DNA of 64,000 nucleotides from Candidatus Marispirochaeta associata (GTDB lineage Bacteria; Spirochaetota; Spirochaetia; JC444; Marispirochaetaceae): contig JWTM01000186.1 of NCBI GenBank assembly GCA_001749745.1, positions 140,119 to 204,118 on the forward strand, in the 5' to 3' direction. Below, one piece after another: positions 34,170 through 43,381 of the stretch. The notes under the pieces are model-generated. The model worked only from the letters and a program-made list of their open reading frames with translations. It made no database searches and had not been told where the DNA came from. Position 1 is the stretch's first letter; each line of letters opens with the position of its first letter. A program made the translations under genes and the position numbers.

Positions 34170-34262
34170 GCACCGCCCCCCTGCGTATACATGCACTATC
34201 AGCGGAGCCACCTTGCGCACACATGCATGTATCAGCGGTTCCCTAACTCCTCTGATCAGCAC
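34170..34262. repeat. Outer end of GxxExxY repeat unit, copy B
   Basis: GCACCGCCCCCCTGCG (34170-34185) and ATCAGCGGTTCCCTAACTCC (34231-34250) match copy A. Here an extra ATCAGCGG-type unit and two ACATGCA stretches lie between them. Confidence 0.6.
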
Positions 34263-34309
34263 ATGCTGGTAGTCTTCGCGTTAAATGGGGGTCGGCTGGT
34301 GGGCAAGCA

Positions 34310-34759
34310 CTATCTGCCGCTTCGTGCCAGAAGCTTATCAAGGGCGGCGGCAAAGAGCTTGCGGTCTTTCTGCCCAAGCGCGGCGGGACCGCCGGTGAGA
34401 ACGCCTCCGGAGCGGAGGGTATCCATAAAGTCGCGCATCGCCAGTTTAGATTTGATCGTGTCCGGGGAGTAGATCTCCCCTCGGGGATTAAGGGCCTGGC
34501 CGCCGTGTTCGATCACCTCCGCCGCCAGGGGAATATCCGCGGTGATAACCAGATCCCCTTCCTTAAGTCGTTTGACGATCTCGTTATCGGCTACATCGAA
34601 GCCCGCCGCTACACGAATACAGTCGATATTCGCGTCTTCAGGAACACGCAGCTCTTGGTTTGCTACCAGGGTCATGGGGATGCCTGTACGTTTGGCGGCG
34701 CGGAAGAGAATCTCCTTTATGACGACCGGACAGGCATCCGCGTCTACCCATATATGCAA
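34310..34759 (-). CDS. YaiI/YqxD family protein (DUF188)
   Basis: 149 residues, full length for DUF188. Family landmarks are [19 protein letters not shown] at the N terminus, [20 protein letters not shown], and [20 protein letters not shown] at the C terminus. The fold is related to PIN/NYN nucleases, but the biochemical role is not settled. It is the first chromosomal-type gene to the right of the accessory island and runs leftward; a membrane protein gene lies 10 bases upstream. Confidence 0.93.
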   Translation of the reverse strand: MHIWVDADACPVVIKEILFRAAKRTGIPMTLVANQELRVPEDANIDCIRVAAGFDVADNEIVKRLKEGDLVITADIPLAAEVIEHGGQALNPRGEIYSPDTIKSKLAMRDFMDTLRSGGVLTGGPAALGQKDRKLFAAALDKLLARSGR

Positions 34760-34769
34760 CTATCGCTCC

Positions 34770-35165
34770 TTACAATTTTCTAAGCTGCAATCTGAAGTAG
34801 ACCCAGACCAGGTTGAATCCCAGAAATATGAGCAGAAAAAGATAGATGGCCGGGGGCCGATTGTGGGCGTTCTGTATCAGATTCAGGATAAATCCGATGA
34901 TTGCCGCGGCCGACCAGATAATCTTGAGGTCTAACAGGGGTTTGAAGGCTTCCAGGGTGCTATTCCTGGCCAGCCATGACTCTATTCCGATGGCAAAGAG
35001 GGCCGCCGCAACAAGTCGGGCGGCCACGGGGTCGATCGACTCCCAACCCAGGAGGGCTAAAAGCCATATGGGAGTGACCATCAGAGGCAGGGCCACCAGA
35101 AGATCCAAGGCGAAGTGAAGGATAAACCAGATTCTTAAATGCCTTTGCAATTGATGATTATCCAT
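34770..35165 (-). CDS. Small integral membrane protein of unknown function
   Basis: 131 residues with four hydrophobic segments (WFILHFALDLLVALPLMV; AARLVAAALFAIGIESWL; IIWSAAAIIGFILNLI; IYLFLLIFLGFNLVWVYF). No family is recognised and no catalytic motif is visible. It ends in a basic tail (RLQLRKL). It lies 10 bases upstream of the DUF188 gene in the same direction and could be co-transcribed with it. Confidence 0.72.
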   Translation of the reverse strand: MDNHQLQRHLRIWFILHFALDLLVALPLMVTPIWLLALLGWESIDPVAARLVAAALFAIGIESWLARNSTLEAFKPLLDLKIIWSAAAIIGFILNLIQNAHNRPPAIYLFLLIFLGFNLVWVYFRLQLRKL

Positions 35166-35278
35166 ATGCGATAGACTCCTGGGTTTAAGGTAGGACTTTG
35201 CCCGGGGAGTGTAAAGTCGTGCATTGATAATCTATCCTAAATAGTAGGGAATAAAGGCGCTTGGCTTATGCAAAACAT

Positions 35279-35887
35279 TCACCTCAGCATACCGGCCGCG
35301 AGCAGGCCCCAACTACTGAGTACCACCAGACCGAGAAAGGCGTATCCGAGCCCCGTCGTCTTTTGTGTAGCAATCGCGACGGGTTCCAAGTCCTGAGCTT
35401 CATTCTCCAGGCCGAACAAGCGCTCGTCAATCTTCTGGATTAGATTCCCCCTGGAGATACGTTCACCCTCGAGGATCTTTTCGAAATAGTAGAAGACCAG
35501 CGATAGCATACTCCCCATGCGGCCCGGGATGCTCAAGCCCCGCTGAATGGAGAAGCGGGAAAGGTAGATCATGCCGATTAACAGGGCGGCCTTATCCAGG
35601 CCGTTCACGGCGGCACCGGCGGTTATGGGAAAGCCGCCGATTGCGGTGATTACCTTGCCGTTGGGGGTAAGCAGATTGGCGGCGGTAACGCACAGGATCA
35701 TAACCAGATTGGGAAGAATCTTGATCTTCTTACCGGTTATTAGGGAAAAGCCCATGAACATCAAAACCTGAATCCAGCGCAGTAACATACTCGGCTGGAA
35801 GAGAAAGGCCGGGGCCGCGAGCATGCCGGCCAGCAGGATGTGCTTGGCTGTATATTCCATCCGGGGGGTGCTGATTGCCTTGATCAT
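35279..35887 (-). CDS. Multi-pass membrane protein paired with Gx transporter
   Basis: 202 residues, about five membrane segments. The start overlaps the end of the Gx-transporter gene by 4 bases. A loop GRMGSMLSLVFYYFEKILEG after the third helix recalls the coupling-helix region of ECF/CbiQ-type T components, but this resemblance is weak and no firm family is assigned. The tight coupling suggests that it works with the Gx-type membrane protein. Confidence 0.65.
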   Translation of the reverse strand: MIKAISTPRMEYTAKHILLAGMLAAPAFLFQPSMLLRWIQVLMFMGFSLITGKKIKILPNLVMILCVTAANLLTPNGKVITAIGGFPITAGAAVNGLDKAALLIGMIYLSRFSIQRGLSIPGRMGSMLSLVFYYFEKILEGERISRGNLIQKIDERLFGLENEAQDLEPVAIATQKTTGLGYAFLGLVVLSSWGLLAAGMLR

Positions 35888-36432
35888 TGCTTCCCCGCCT
35901 GATCGAGTTTCTCCCGGTACCAGCGCGATTCGGCCAAGAAGCGCTCCGCAAAGACTCCCAGAATGACCGCGCTGATCGTCCCGATCGCTAAGAAGGGAGG
36001 ACCGATCAGCAGAGCCGATTTTCCAAAGATGATGTACCGTGCCATGGTCAATTGGATCAGATTGCTGGTCAACGCTCCGGCCAGGCAGAGGCCGAGCATA
36101 GAGACCCGCGTTTTCAGGAGTCGAAACAGGAGCAGCATCACCATACCGCTTGAGAAGGAACCTGCCGCTGAGAAGAGGAAGATATAACTGAAGAGGGTGC
36201 CGTTGACCAGTCCCTGTCCGAGGACCTTGAGGACGATTAGCAGCACTATCTTCCTGGGCTGTAATAGATTGAGCGAGAAGAGGATGGGAAGATTGGCCAG
36301 TCCCAGGCGCATGAAGGGGAGGGGCTTGGGAATCAGATATTCGATCAGGGAGAAGAAGAGACAGCTCGCCGCCAAGAGGGCGATCAGCCTGGTTTCCCTA
36401 TCGGCTGAAGGTATCGATGCCTGCATCCTCAC
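35884..36432 (-). CDS. Gx transporter family protein
   Basis: 182 residues, mostly membrane. It carries family features: LIEYLIPKPLPFMRLGLANL, KVLGQGLVNGTLFSYIFLF and AGALTSNLIQLTMARYIIFG. The family is related to S-component-like proteins (older name: heptaprenyl diphosphate synthase component I), with unknown substrate. In other bacteria it is often next to a NusG-domain-II protein, as here (35-base overlap), and to flavin-linked redox genes. None of the latter is visible nearby. Confidence 0.85.
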   Translation of the reverse strand: MRMQASIPSADRETRLIALLAASCLFFSLIEYLIPKPLPFMRLGLANLPILFSLNLLQPRKIVLLIVLKVLGQGLVNGTLFSYIFLFSAAGSFSSGMVMLLLFRLLKTRVSMLGLCLAGALTSNLIQLTMARYIIFGKSALLIGPPFLAIGTISAVILGVFAERFLAESRWYREKLDQAGKQ

Positions 36433-36766
36433 CCCCCTCTATGGATACTAAAACGCCGTTCGGAAGGCAGGCCGCCCACTCGTATTGATGCTCCAGCCAA
36501 CCGATGCCCATGCAGATTTCATCGGGGCAGGGGGAGTCGAGCACCCGTACGCGCTGCTCCCGAATCTCCACCACCGTTTCGCCCCGGTAGCCGGGAATGC
36601 GGACGGTCCGATCGATATCGAGGGGATATAACCAGGCTTCGCCGTCGCTCTCGATACGAACCATCGTCTCCGAGATATCCCCTCCGTAGACCATTGCGGC
36701 GAAGATGCCGATCACGGCCAGATTTATGAGGAGGATGATGAAATCGGTAAATTTGAGTAATTTCAC
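36398..36766 (-). CDS. NusG domain II-containing membrane-anchored protein
   Basis: 122 residues from GTG 36766 (reads MKLLKFTDFIILL); the longer open frame upstream crosses unrelated sequence. One N-terminal membrane helix (IILLINLAVIGIFAAMV) is followed by a NusG-domain-II-like beta domain with RIPGYRGETVVEIREQRVRV and a Cys pair in DSPCPDEICMGIGW. The protein probably faces the periplasm. It is not the transcription factor NusG. It overlaps the Gx-transporter gene, and together with the downstream membrane gene forms a three-gene unit. Confidence 0.78.
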   Translation of the reverse strand: MKLLKFTDFIILLINLAVIGIFAAMVYGGDISETMVRIESDGEAWLYPLDIDRTVRIPGYRGETVVEIREQRVRVLDSPCPDEICMGIGWLEHQYEWAACLPNGVLVSIEGGEDAGIDTFSR

Positions 36767-36860
36767 ATCCCTATCATAGACAATCGATAAAAAAATATCA
36801 ACTAATAGCTCCTCGGTCAGGATTGATTCAAGCGAAACAAAGCAGATATGCTGTGTGCCT

Positions 36861-37262
36861 ATGAGCGGTGAAACAGATCTTGACAGGCTCGTGTCCTCCA
36901 TGGCCCCGAAGCTTACGGAACCTCTCTATGTCTTCTGTACGCTTCAAGAGGCCCGCTATGGCGATTACCGTGAATTGGAGCCCATCGCCAGTTTTGGGGA
37001 AGAGGAGGGGCTGACCTTGATCATCGAGAAAGCGGCCGCAGAGAGGGCCGGCTTGGCCTTCGACGGTCTCTTCCGCCGCATTACCTTGCAGGTCCATTCC
37101 AGTCTCGAAGCGGTAGGGCTAACGGCGACGGTTTCGGCTGCATTGACCGAGGTAGGAATCAGCGCCAATGTGGTCGCTGCCTATTATCATGATCATCTAT
37201 TTGTCCCTGCCGAACGGGCGGAGGAGGCCCTCGCGGTTCTGTCAGGCCTTGGGAATGTTTAG
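36861..37262 (+). CDS. ACT domain-containing protein
   Basis: 133 residues from ATG 36861. The protein has two ACT-like halves typical of the COG3602/CASTOR-like group: PLYVFCTLQEARYGDYRELE with IASFGEEEGLTLIIEK, then ITLQVHSSLEAVGLTATVSA and YYHDHLFVPAERAEEAL. Such proteins bind amino acids, but no specific ligand can be named. It is divergent from the NusG-domain-II gene and its end overlaps the convergent kinase gene by 21 bases. Confidence 0.85.
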   Translation: MSGETDLDRLVSSMAPKLTEPLYVFCTLQEARYGDYRELEPIASFGEEEGLTLIIEKAAAERAGLAFDGLFRRITLQVHSSLEAVGLTATVSAALTEVGISANVVAAYYHDHLFVPAERAEEALAVLSGLGNV

Positions 37263-39014
37263 GTTGTAGATAGTCCCGCTCCTCGTATCGAGGGATAAGG
37301 TCCCCATAATTTGCTGGCTCAAAGCCTTGATCAGCTGCAGTCCCTTAGTTTTGGCCTGGGCTAAGTCGAAGCCCTCCGGAAAGGTGCGGCCGCTATTGTA
37401 GATCTGTAGCGTGTAATCCTGCAGATTTTGATCCAGGGTAATACCGAACACGGGGGCGGAACTCCCCGGGAAGGCGTGCTTCAATGCATTCGTACCCATC
37501 TCATTGATAATAAGGCCCAAGGCGATGGCGGTGTCGATTTTCACCGGGAAGCTGGGAATTGAAATTCGAATATCGACCCTATTCTGAGCGAAGCCGAAGA
37601 GATTTTGTAGGACGGATCCCAGATAGGAGGCGAGGTCGACTTGTTCGATCGAGTTGCTGCTGCTCAGTTTATTGTAGCTGAGTCCGATTGTCTCGACCTG
37701 ATGGATAACCTTCTCCAATTCCGGCGATGCGGAGGTATGGTTTTTCAGCTGCATCCTCAGGAGTGATGAGATCATGAGGAGATTGTTCTTGGTGCGATGA
37801 TTGACCTCATGTAAAAGAGTCTCTTGGAGGGTGAGCGTCTCCTGCAGCCGCTCCTCGTTCTCGACGGTGCTGGTAATGTCCTGAATCACCCCCTGGACTA
37901 TGTAGGTGCCGGTTCTCTTCTGCCGAATGGGTTCTCCCATAGCACGGATGTGCTTGATCGTTCCACGCTGAGTTCGAAACTTCAAATGGATATCGTAGGG
38001 AATCCCCTCGTGTACTGCGGCTCCAAAGGCATCGGAGAAGAGTTTGAACTGCTCTGGATCGTACATGACCTGATACTCGCCGATGTTCGGCGGGCCATCC
38101 GCGGGATCTCGTTCATAGATACGGAAGATCTCATCCGACCATTCGGGAATCCCGATGTCGGGATCGAAGCGCCAACTGCCGATCTTGGTCATTCTCTGCG
38201 CCAGCTCCAGGTTGGCGATCGTCTCCTTGAGCTCCAATTCGAGTTGCTTTCTCTCACGAATGTCCCGGCTGCTGACAAAAGAGTGGCTATGAGTTCCGTC
38301 CGGATGGTAAAAGGCCTGCACATGATCCTCGATCCAGATGTACTCACCGCCCTTCCGCCGAACCCGATATTGGTAGTCGAAATTGGTCCGTTGCCGGGCG
38401 TGAGCCTCGCTTATGGCATTCTGGATCGCCGGGGAATCGTCGGGATGTATCCTGCTGATGAGCTTCTCCAGAGATGCGCCGATGGTCTCTTCCGGAGCAT
38501 AGCCCAGAAGCTGCTCCATGGATGGAGAGATATAGGTGATCGATTCATCCTGAAAGAGGCTTACTCCGTCGCTGCTGTTCTCCGCCAGCCACTTATAGCG
38601 TTCCAGAGCATCCTGGCTCTGTTGATGGGCGCTGAATAAGCGCAGGGCCAACTTAATTACCTGAAGCAGGATAAACTCCCCTGCTGATTTCAGCACATAG
38701 CCGTAGCGAGTCACCTCTTCAACCCGCTCAACCAGTTCCTGCTCGGTGTGGTTCGTTAGGAAGACGATAGGCAGAGCGGTATGCTCCAGGATTGAAGCTG
38801 CAGTCGCGATCCCGTCCCGGCTCCCGGGTCCTAAATCTATATCCATCAGAATCAGATCGCAGCCCTGCAGGGCAATCGCGCAGGCTTGATCGCTCGTGCG
38901 GGCGGTGAGTACCGTGTATCCGTTTCTTTCTAAGAGATCCGCAGTCGCCAGGGCAATGATAGCCTGGTCCTCTACCAGAAGGATCGTGCTCTGCCTCGTA
39001 CTCTCCATCTTCAT
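37242..39014 (-). CDS. Receiver-PAS-PAS-HisKA_2 histidine kinase
   Basis: 590 residues. A receiver domain (about 10-125) has its phospho-acceptor Asp in CDLILMDIDLG. Two PAS/PAC domains follow (about 140-260, 265-385; YRVRRKGGEYIWIEDHVQAF, FRTQRGTIKHIRAMGEP). The kinase core is the HisKA_2 type: LLHEVNHRTKNNLLMISSLL (about 393) and an ATPase domain (about 485-588) with INEMGTNALKHAF. No membrane segment is seen, so it is cytoplasmic. It is not next to a separate regulator gene, and the receiver may be its own input or target. Confidence 0.93.
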   Translation of the reverse strand: MKMESTRQSTILLVEDQAIIALATADLLERNGYTVLTARTSDQACAIALQGCDLILMDIDLGPGSRDGIATAASILEHTALPIVFLTNHTEQELVERVEEVTRYGYVLKSAGEFILLQVIKLALRLFSAHQQSQDALERYKWLAENSSDGVSLFQDESITYISPSMEQLLGYAPEETIGASLEKLISRIHPDDSPAIQNAISEAHARQRTNFDYQYRVRRKGGEYIWIEDHVQAFYHPDGTHSHSFVSSRDIRERKQLELELKETIANLELAQRMTKIGSWRFDPDIGIPEWSDEIFRIYERDPADGPPNIGEYQVMYDPEQFKLFSDAFGAAVHEGIPYDIHLKFRTQRGTIKHIRAMGEPIRQKRTGTYIVQGVIQDITSTVENEERLQETLTLQETLLHEVNHRTKNNLLMISSLLRMQLKNHTSASPELEKVIHQVETIGLSYNKLSSSNSIEQVDLASYLGSVLQNLFGFAQNRVDIRISIPSFPVKIDTAIALGLIINEMGTNALKHAFPGSSAPVFGITLDQNLQDYTLQIYNSGRTFPEGFDLAQAKTKGLQLIKALSQQIMGTLSLDTRSGTIYNLNIPKA

Positions 39015-39109
39015 TTAATTATAGTGTTTCGATTCTCTATGGCAAATAAAATGCAGGTTTATCGCTTCTTTTTTGCATTTTTTTCATTTAGTGCACTACA
39101 ATTGGATGT

Positions 39110-39898
39110 ATGAAGCATCTATATCGGCTTGTTATCGTAGTTCTTGCGTTCTTACTATTAGCCGCGTGTACTACCGGGTCGAACTATAACCGCGGGTCCT
39201 TAAGCGATGCGATGGACAAGTCCCGGGATGATTACGAGGATGAGCGTGAGGTTCCCAACGAGAGGGAACCTGATAATTGGTGGGATGAGGATGATTCTAA
39301 TCGTCGACGGGACGAGCCGGGGGACGATCCGCCTCCTTCGGCGCTTGCAACGGGGTCTGGTCCGAGTCTGATGTACCTGGCCGGTCGGGGCGGTAACGCC
39401 TGGCACAGCTCCCCCTATTTCGACTCCCTCTTCGACGGCGAACTGCTGTTGGGGTATCGGGAGGATGCAGTCGAGATTATCCTCTTCGGCGGCTTGAAGG
39501 CGGTAGAAGCCAAGAAATCGAGCGAGATCTACGAGTCGGTCGACGAAGGGGTCCTCTTTTTACGGGCGGGCGTGGAACTACGCTATTCACCTTTGCCGGA
39601 TCTTCCCTTCTTCTCCCCCTATGTGCTGGGCCAGGTAGGCGGCTCCTATATGTACTGGTCCTTCAAGAACCCCCTGGATGCCGGGAGCGATGTGATCTGG
39701 AACGATAGCGTAGGCGGCATGATCCTCGGGGTCGGGGCGGGCTTCAACATTATTAATTATGCACCCTTTCGCCTGGGCGTCGCCTGTATTCCGGAGACCC
39801 ACCTCTTCGGCTCGGAGACGCAAGAGGGCTTCCAGAACGACGTCTTCGACTACTACGGCACGGTGCGCTGGGCGATCGAAGCCGGGCTCTTCATGTAG
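39110..39898 (+). CDS. Lipoprotein with acidic linker and beta-barrel-like domain
   Basis: 262 residues. The signal LYRLVIVVLAFLLLAACTTG has a good lipobox (LAAC). After it a very polar, Asp/Glu/Arg-rich linker (about 25-80) leads to a beta-rich domain with repeated aromatic strands (FLRAGVELRYSPLPDLPFFS, PYVLGQVGGSYMYWSF), ending in Phe-Met. This looks like a small outer-membrane barrel or an OmpA-like beta sheet. No function is assigned. It is alone on the + strand between leftward kinase and regulator genes. Confidence 0.72.
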   Translation: MKHLYRLVIVVLAFLLLAACTTGSNYNRGSLSDAMDKSRDDYEDEREVPNEREPDNWWDEDDSNRRRDEPGDDPPPSALATGSGPSLMYLAGRGGNAWHSSPYFDSLFDGELLLGYREDAVEIILFGGLKAVEAKKSSEIYESVDEGVLFLRAGVELRYSPLPDLPFFSPYVLGQVGGSYMYWSFKNPLDAGSDVIWNDSVGGMILGVGAGFNIINYAPFRLGVACIPETHLFGSETQEGFQNDVFDYYGTVRWAIEAGLFM

Positions 39899-39912
39899 TA
39901 AAGACCGGGATC

Positions 39913-41271
39913 TTACAGTCCGTACTTCTGCATCTTGTTGAAGAGGGTCTTGCGGGTTATTCCGAGCTCCTTTGCGGCGGCGGTCCGGTTGTACTGATTA
40001 TTGCTCAGCGCCTCCTCAATTCGGCGGCGTTCATGCTCCTCCTGAAGGTCGGCCACCTGGTCTCCTAAGGGTTTCTCCTCTATTGCGGGGGATTTTTTCG
40101 AGGCGGAGTAGTGTCGCGCCGCTTCTATCAGCGGCTTGAGATCGAGGTCTCCGTCGCTCAACAAGACTGCCTGGTTGATCATGTTCTTCAGTTCCCGGAC
40201 GTTTCCCGGCCAGCGGTAGATCTCCATGGCTTGTAGGCTCGCCGGGGTTATCGCCGCCGACGGTTTTCCATATTGCCGGCAAAAAAGCTCCGTAAAGTAG
40301 CGGGCAAGTTCGGGGATATCCTCGCGGCGCTGCCGGAGGGGCGGGATTTCAAGACGCACCACATTCAGACGATAGAAGAGGTCCTCCCGGAATCGGTTGG
40401 CTCCGATAAGCCCGGGGAGGTCCTGGTTCGTTGCGGCTACCAAGCGGATGTTTACCTCAACCTTCCTTGTCCCGCCGACCCGTTCGAAGCTCCCCTCTTC
40501 AATCACGCGGAGCAATTTTGATTGGGCCTCCATGGGCATGTCGCCGATCTCGTCTAAGAAGAGAGTTCCGCCGTTGGCTATCTCAAATTTTCCCGGCTTG
40601 CGCACTTCCGCGCCGGTAAAGGCCCCCTTTTCGTGGCCGAAGAGCTCGGAAAGCATTAAGGAGTCGGCGATCGCTGCGCAGTTGACTCCCACAAGCGGTC
40701 CGTCGCGGCGGTTGCCGGTCTCGTGAATGTAGCGGCAGAGAACCTCTTTACCCGATCCGCTTTCGCCGCTGATCAAAACGGTAGCCCGGGTGCTTTTCAC
40801 CTTATCGGCCAGCCGAATGATTTCTGCCATCTCCGGACTCCGGTGCACGAATCGATCTTGACGCCGTACTGAGTCGAGTTCGCTTTTAAGCTGTCTGTTC
40901 TGGGCTTTCAACTGTTCCAGTTGCAGCCGGTCTTTCACCGTCTGCAGCAGTTTGGCATTGTCCAAAGGCTTGAGGAGGTAATCGGCCGCGCCCTCCTTCA
41001 TGGCCTTCACGGCGTTCTGAATGCTTCCATAGCCGGTGATCATGATGCAGATGAGCTCGTTATCGATCTCTTTTAACTCCTTCAGGAGTTCCACGCCGTC
41101 CCGGTCTCCGAGGCGTATATCCAGGAGAGCAATTTGAATTTCCTCCTCCCGCACCGCCCGGAGTGCCTCATCGTATTCCCCGGCGATAGAGACAGCAAAG
41201 CCGTTGCGTTCGAAGAGGGTTCGCAATCCGCTTCTGATTCCCGTTTCGTCATCGGCTATTAGAATTCTCAT
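39913..41271 (-). CDS. Sigma-54-dependent NtrC-family response regulator
   Basis: 452 residues. Receiver domain (1-120) with Asp in IALLDIRLGDRDG; AAA+ domain (about 145-370) with Walker A GESGSGKE, the sigma-54 contact loop GAFTGA and Walker B GGTLFLDEIGDMP; FIS-type helix-turn-helix at the end (NRTAAAKELGITRKTLFNKM). It activates promoters of the -24/-12 type. The kinase gene lies 3 bases upstream and the binding-protein gene further up, so the regulator answers the signal sensed by that pair. Confidence 0.95.
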   Translation of the reverse strand: MRILIADDETGIRSGLRTLFERNGFAVSIAGEYDEALRAVREEEIQIALLDIRLGDRDGVELLKELKEIDNELICIMITGYGSIQNAVKAMKEGAADYLLKPLDNAKLLQTVKDRLQLEQLKAQNRQLKSELDSVRRQDRFVHRSPEMAEIIRLADKVKSTRATVLISGESGSGKEVLCRYIHETGNRRDGPLVGVNCAAIADSLMLSELFGHEKGAFTGAEVRKPGKFEIANGGTLFLDEIGDMPMEAQSKLLRVIEEGSFERVGGTRKVEVNIRLVAATNQDLPGLIGANRFREDLFYRLNVVRLEIPPLRQRREDIPELARYFTELFCRQYGKPSAAITPASLQAMEIYRWPGNVRELKNMINQAVLLSDGDLDLKPLIEAARHYSASKKSPAIEEKPLGDQVADLQEEHERRRIEEALSNNQYNRTAAAKELGITRKTLFNKMQKYGL

Positions 41272-41274
41272 CCC

Positions 41275-43356
41275 TTACCTCTCTTCGTCGACCATGGGCA
41301 GTGTGAGATACACCTTCGTTCCCCGGCCGAGTTCACTCTGGATGTCGATTTTTCCCTCGTATTTCTGCACAATACCATAGACGACGGAAAGCCCTAAACC
41401 TGTGCCCTCACGGTTGGATTTGGTGGTGAAGAAGGGATCGAACACGCGGCCTAAATGCTGACTCTCGATGCCGACGCCCTGATCGGCGACTGTGATCAGA
41501 ATAGTGTTCTCCTCCGGCTGGTCTACAAAGCTGACCATGATGCTTTTCTGATCCGGTGTCGCATGTATCGCATTCTGAAGCAGATTGATATATATCTGCA
41601 TTAGTTCGCCTTTAGGGATTGCCGCTTCGGCCGGAGTGTCGGGATCGTTAAACTCGATGGGGGGAATCTTGTCGCCCCCGGAGCGGCGGGAATGTCGAAT
41701 TAAGTGACATACCTCTTCGACGACCGACCGCGGATTGCAGCTCTCTTTACGATCTTGCTCCTGGGAGGTGAAGTCGAGCAGTTCGCGGATGATCCGTGCG
41801 ATTCTGAGGGCTTCGCTCTCGATCAGCTGCAGGGTTTCTCCATCCTCCTGGTGTTCCACCATCAGATTCTGCACATTGGTAAGGATTGAGCCTAAGGGAT
41901 TGTTGATCTCGTGGGCAATACCGGCGGTTAAAATACTGATGGTCGCCAGTTTTTCCGCCTGAAAAATCTTCTCTTCATAGGCGATCTGCTCTGAAACATC
42001 CTCCAGCACCAGCACCCCGAGGTCGTGTTCCGTGTCGTTGCTACCGTCCCGGTGGAGAGGATAGACCTTCATCTCATAGATCCCGTTTTGTCCGAGCCGG
42101 AGTTTACTGGTCCAGAAATCCTGCTTCCTCCGGACCACTCGGGTAATATTGTTTCGGCTCTCCTCATCGAAGGGGAGCGAATCTAAGTGTTCGGCCTTGG
42201 GAAAGAGGCGCTTGAAATAGTGATTTGATTTGGCGATTACCATGGAATCATCGATAACGGCGATCGCATCGCGAATGGAATTAATCACCCGCTCGTTGTA
42301 GCGATTGAGAAAGGTGATCTCCTCTAGGGAAGAGCGAATCTCTATCTGATCCTGGTTCAGCCGGGTTGCCATCTGATTGAAACCCTGTACCAGAATGCCG
42401 ATCTCATCTCGAGGCGCCTGGGGAATGCGGATCTTTTTCAGTCCTGATTGAAAGGTCCCCATTGCATCGGCCAGTTGGATCACCGGTTTGGTAATACTGC
42501 GGGATATCAGCAGGCTCAAACCCACGGTTATCAGCATCGTGATCAGGGAGACGAAGGCGACGGTGTGTTCTATCTCCAGAATATGATCCCTGTAGGGATC
42601 GTTCGAGAGGATGGCCGTAAGGTAGACCGATTCCGGGGAATCGGTGCTCCCCGCGGTTCCGCATTGAGTAGAAGCTATATTATAGCTGGATTCTCCATGG
42701 GGCAGCCCGATGATCTCTGTGTAAGCAGAAGGGGTCGCATTCAGCCTGGGGGAGGAGAGGAGCTCCGTATCGGCCAGGTTGCCGGCCAGAATCTTGTCAG
42801 CGGTGTGGAACACAACCCTGGTTTTGGGCTCCAGTATAATACCCTCTATAAAGGTGATATCGATCTGTTTGATCAAGTGCAGCTCGTCGATCCGGCCGGG
42901 AAAGGAGACCTCGGCGACGCCGGTGAGGTAAAAGTTTTCGTTGTAATAATGGAGCCGGATATAGGGATGGCTGAAGAGGCTCTGAAGGGAGGATTCCGGC
43001 GGCAGGCGAAACTCATCGCTTTCACCTATTTCGAGAATCTGCGCTGCTACTCCGTCGCTCAGCATGACCATGGCATCGATGCTCGATCTCCGTAGGATTG
43101 AGTTTATGCGCTCGTTCAGCTGATCCGGGGCGACAGACTCCTCCTCGAGCTCTTTTAAGCTTACTAGCCGTTTCCAGATATGTCGCTTCCAGGCATAGAA
43201 GTTATTGTTTATCAGCTCGGCCTCCGACCTTAGATCGAGTTTTGCCGTATCCTGATTAATCCGGCGAACCGAATTGGCCACAAAAAGTCCGGTTAGGAGG
43301 GCTTGGAAGAGGATCAGAAGGGAGAAGGCGATTACCAGTTTGGGAAAGAGTTTCAC
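41275..43356 (-). CDS. Membrane sensor histidine kinase (HAMP-PAS-HisKA)
   Basis: 693 residues. Two membrane helices (about 8-28, 268-290) bracket a large periplasmic sensor region. HAMP (about 290-345), PAS (about 355-465), HisKA (AGIAHEINNPLGSILTNVQN, about 477) and an ATPase domain with GTGLGLSVVYG follow. The periplasmic part probably contacts the binding protein encoded just upstream, and the regulator downstream receives the phosphate. The three-gene order (binding protein, kinase, regulator) recalls TorT-TorS-TorR-like sensing of small molecules. Confidence 0.93.
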   Translation of the reverse strand: MKLFPKLVIAFSLLILFQALLTGLFVANSVRRINQDTAKLDLRSEAELINNNFYAWKRHIWKRLVSLKELEEESVAPDQLNERINSILRRSSIDAMVMLSDGVAAQILEIGESDEFRLPPESSLQSLFSHPYIRLHYYNENFYLTGVAEVSFPGRIDELHLIKQIDITFIEGIILEPKTRVVFHTADKILAGNLADTELLSSPRLNATPSAYTEIIGLPHGESSYNIASTQCGTAGSTDSPESVYLTAILSNDPYRDHILEIEHTVAFVSLITMLITVGLSLLISRSITKPVIQLADAMGTFQSGLKKIRIPQAPRDEIGILVQGFNQMATRLNQDQIEIRSSLEEITFLNRYNERVINSIRDAIAVIDDSMVIAKSNHYFKRLFPKAEHLDSLPFDEESRNNITRVVRRKQDFWTSKLRLGQNGIYEMKVYPLHRDGSNDTEHDLGVLVLEDVSEQIAYEEKIFQAEKLATISILTAGIAHEINNPLGSILTNVQNLMVEHQEDGETLQLIESEALRIARIIRELLDFTSQEQDRKESCNPRSVVEEVCHLIRHSRRSGGDKIPPIEFNDPDTPAEAAIPKGELMQIYINLLQNAIHATPDQKSIMVSFVDQPEENTILITVADQGVGIESQHLGRVFDPFFTTKSNREGTGLGLSVVYGIVQKYEGKIDIQSELGRGTKVYLTLPMVDEER

Positions 43357-43381
43357 TTAGGTCTGTCTCCTGCTGCTTCCT

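Noticed and set aside
33969..34262. 97-codon minus-strand open frame
   Set aside because: Same reason: translated repeat and fold-back sequence, without ribosome-binding site or family match.
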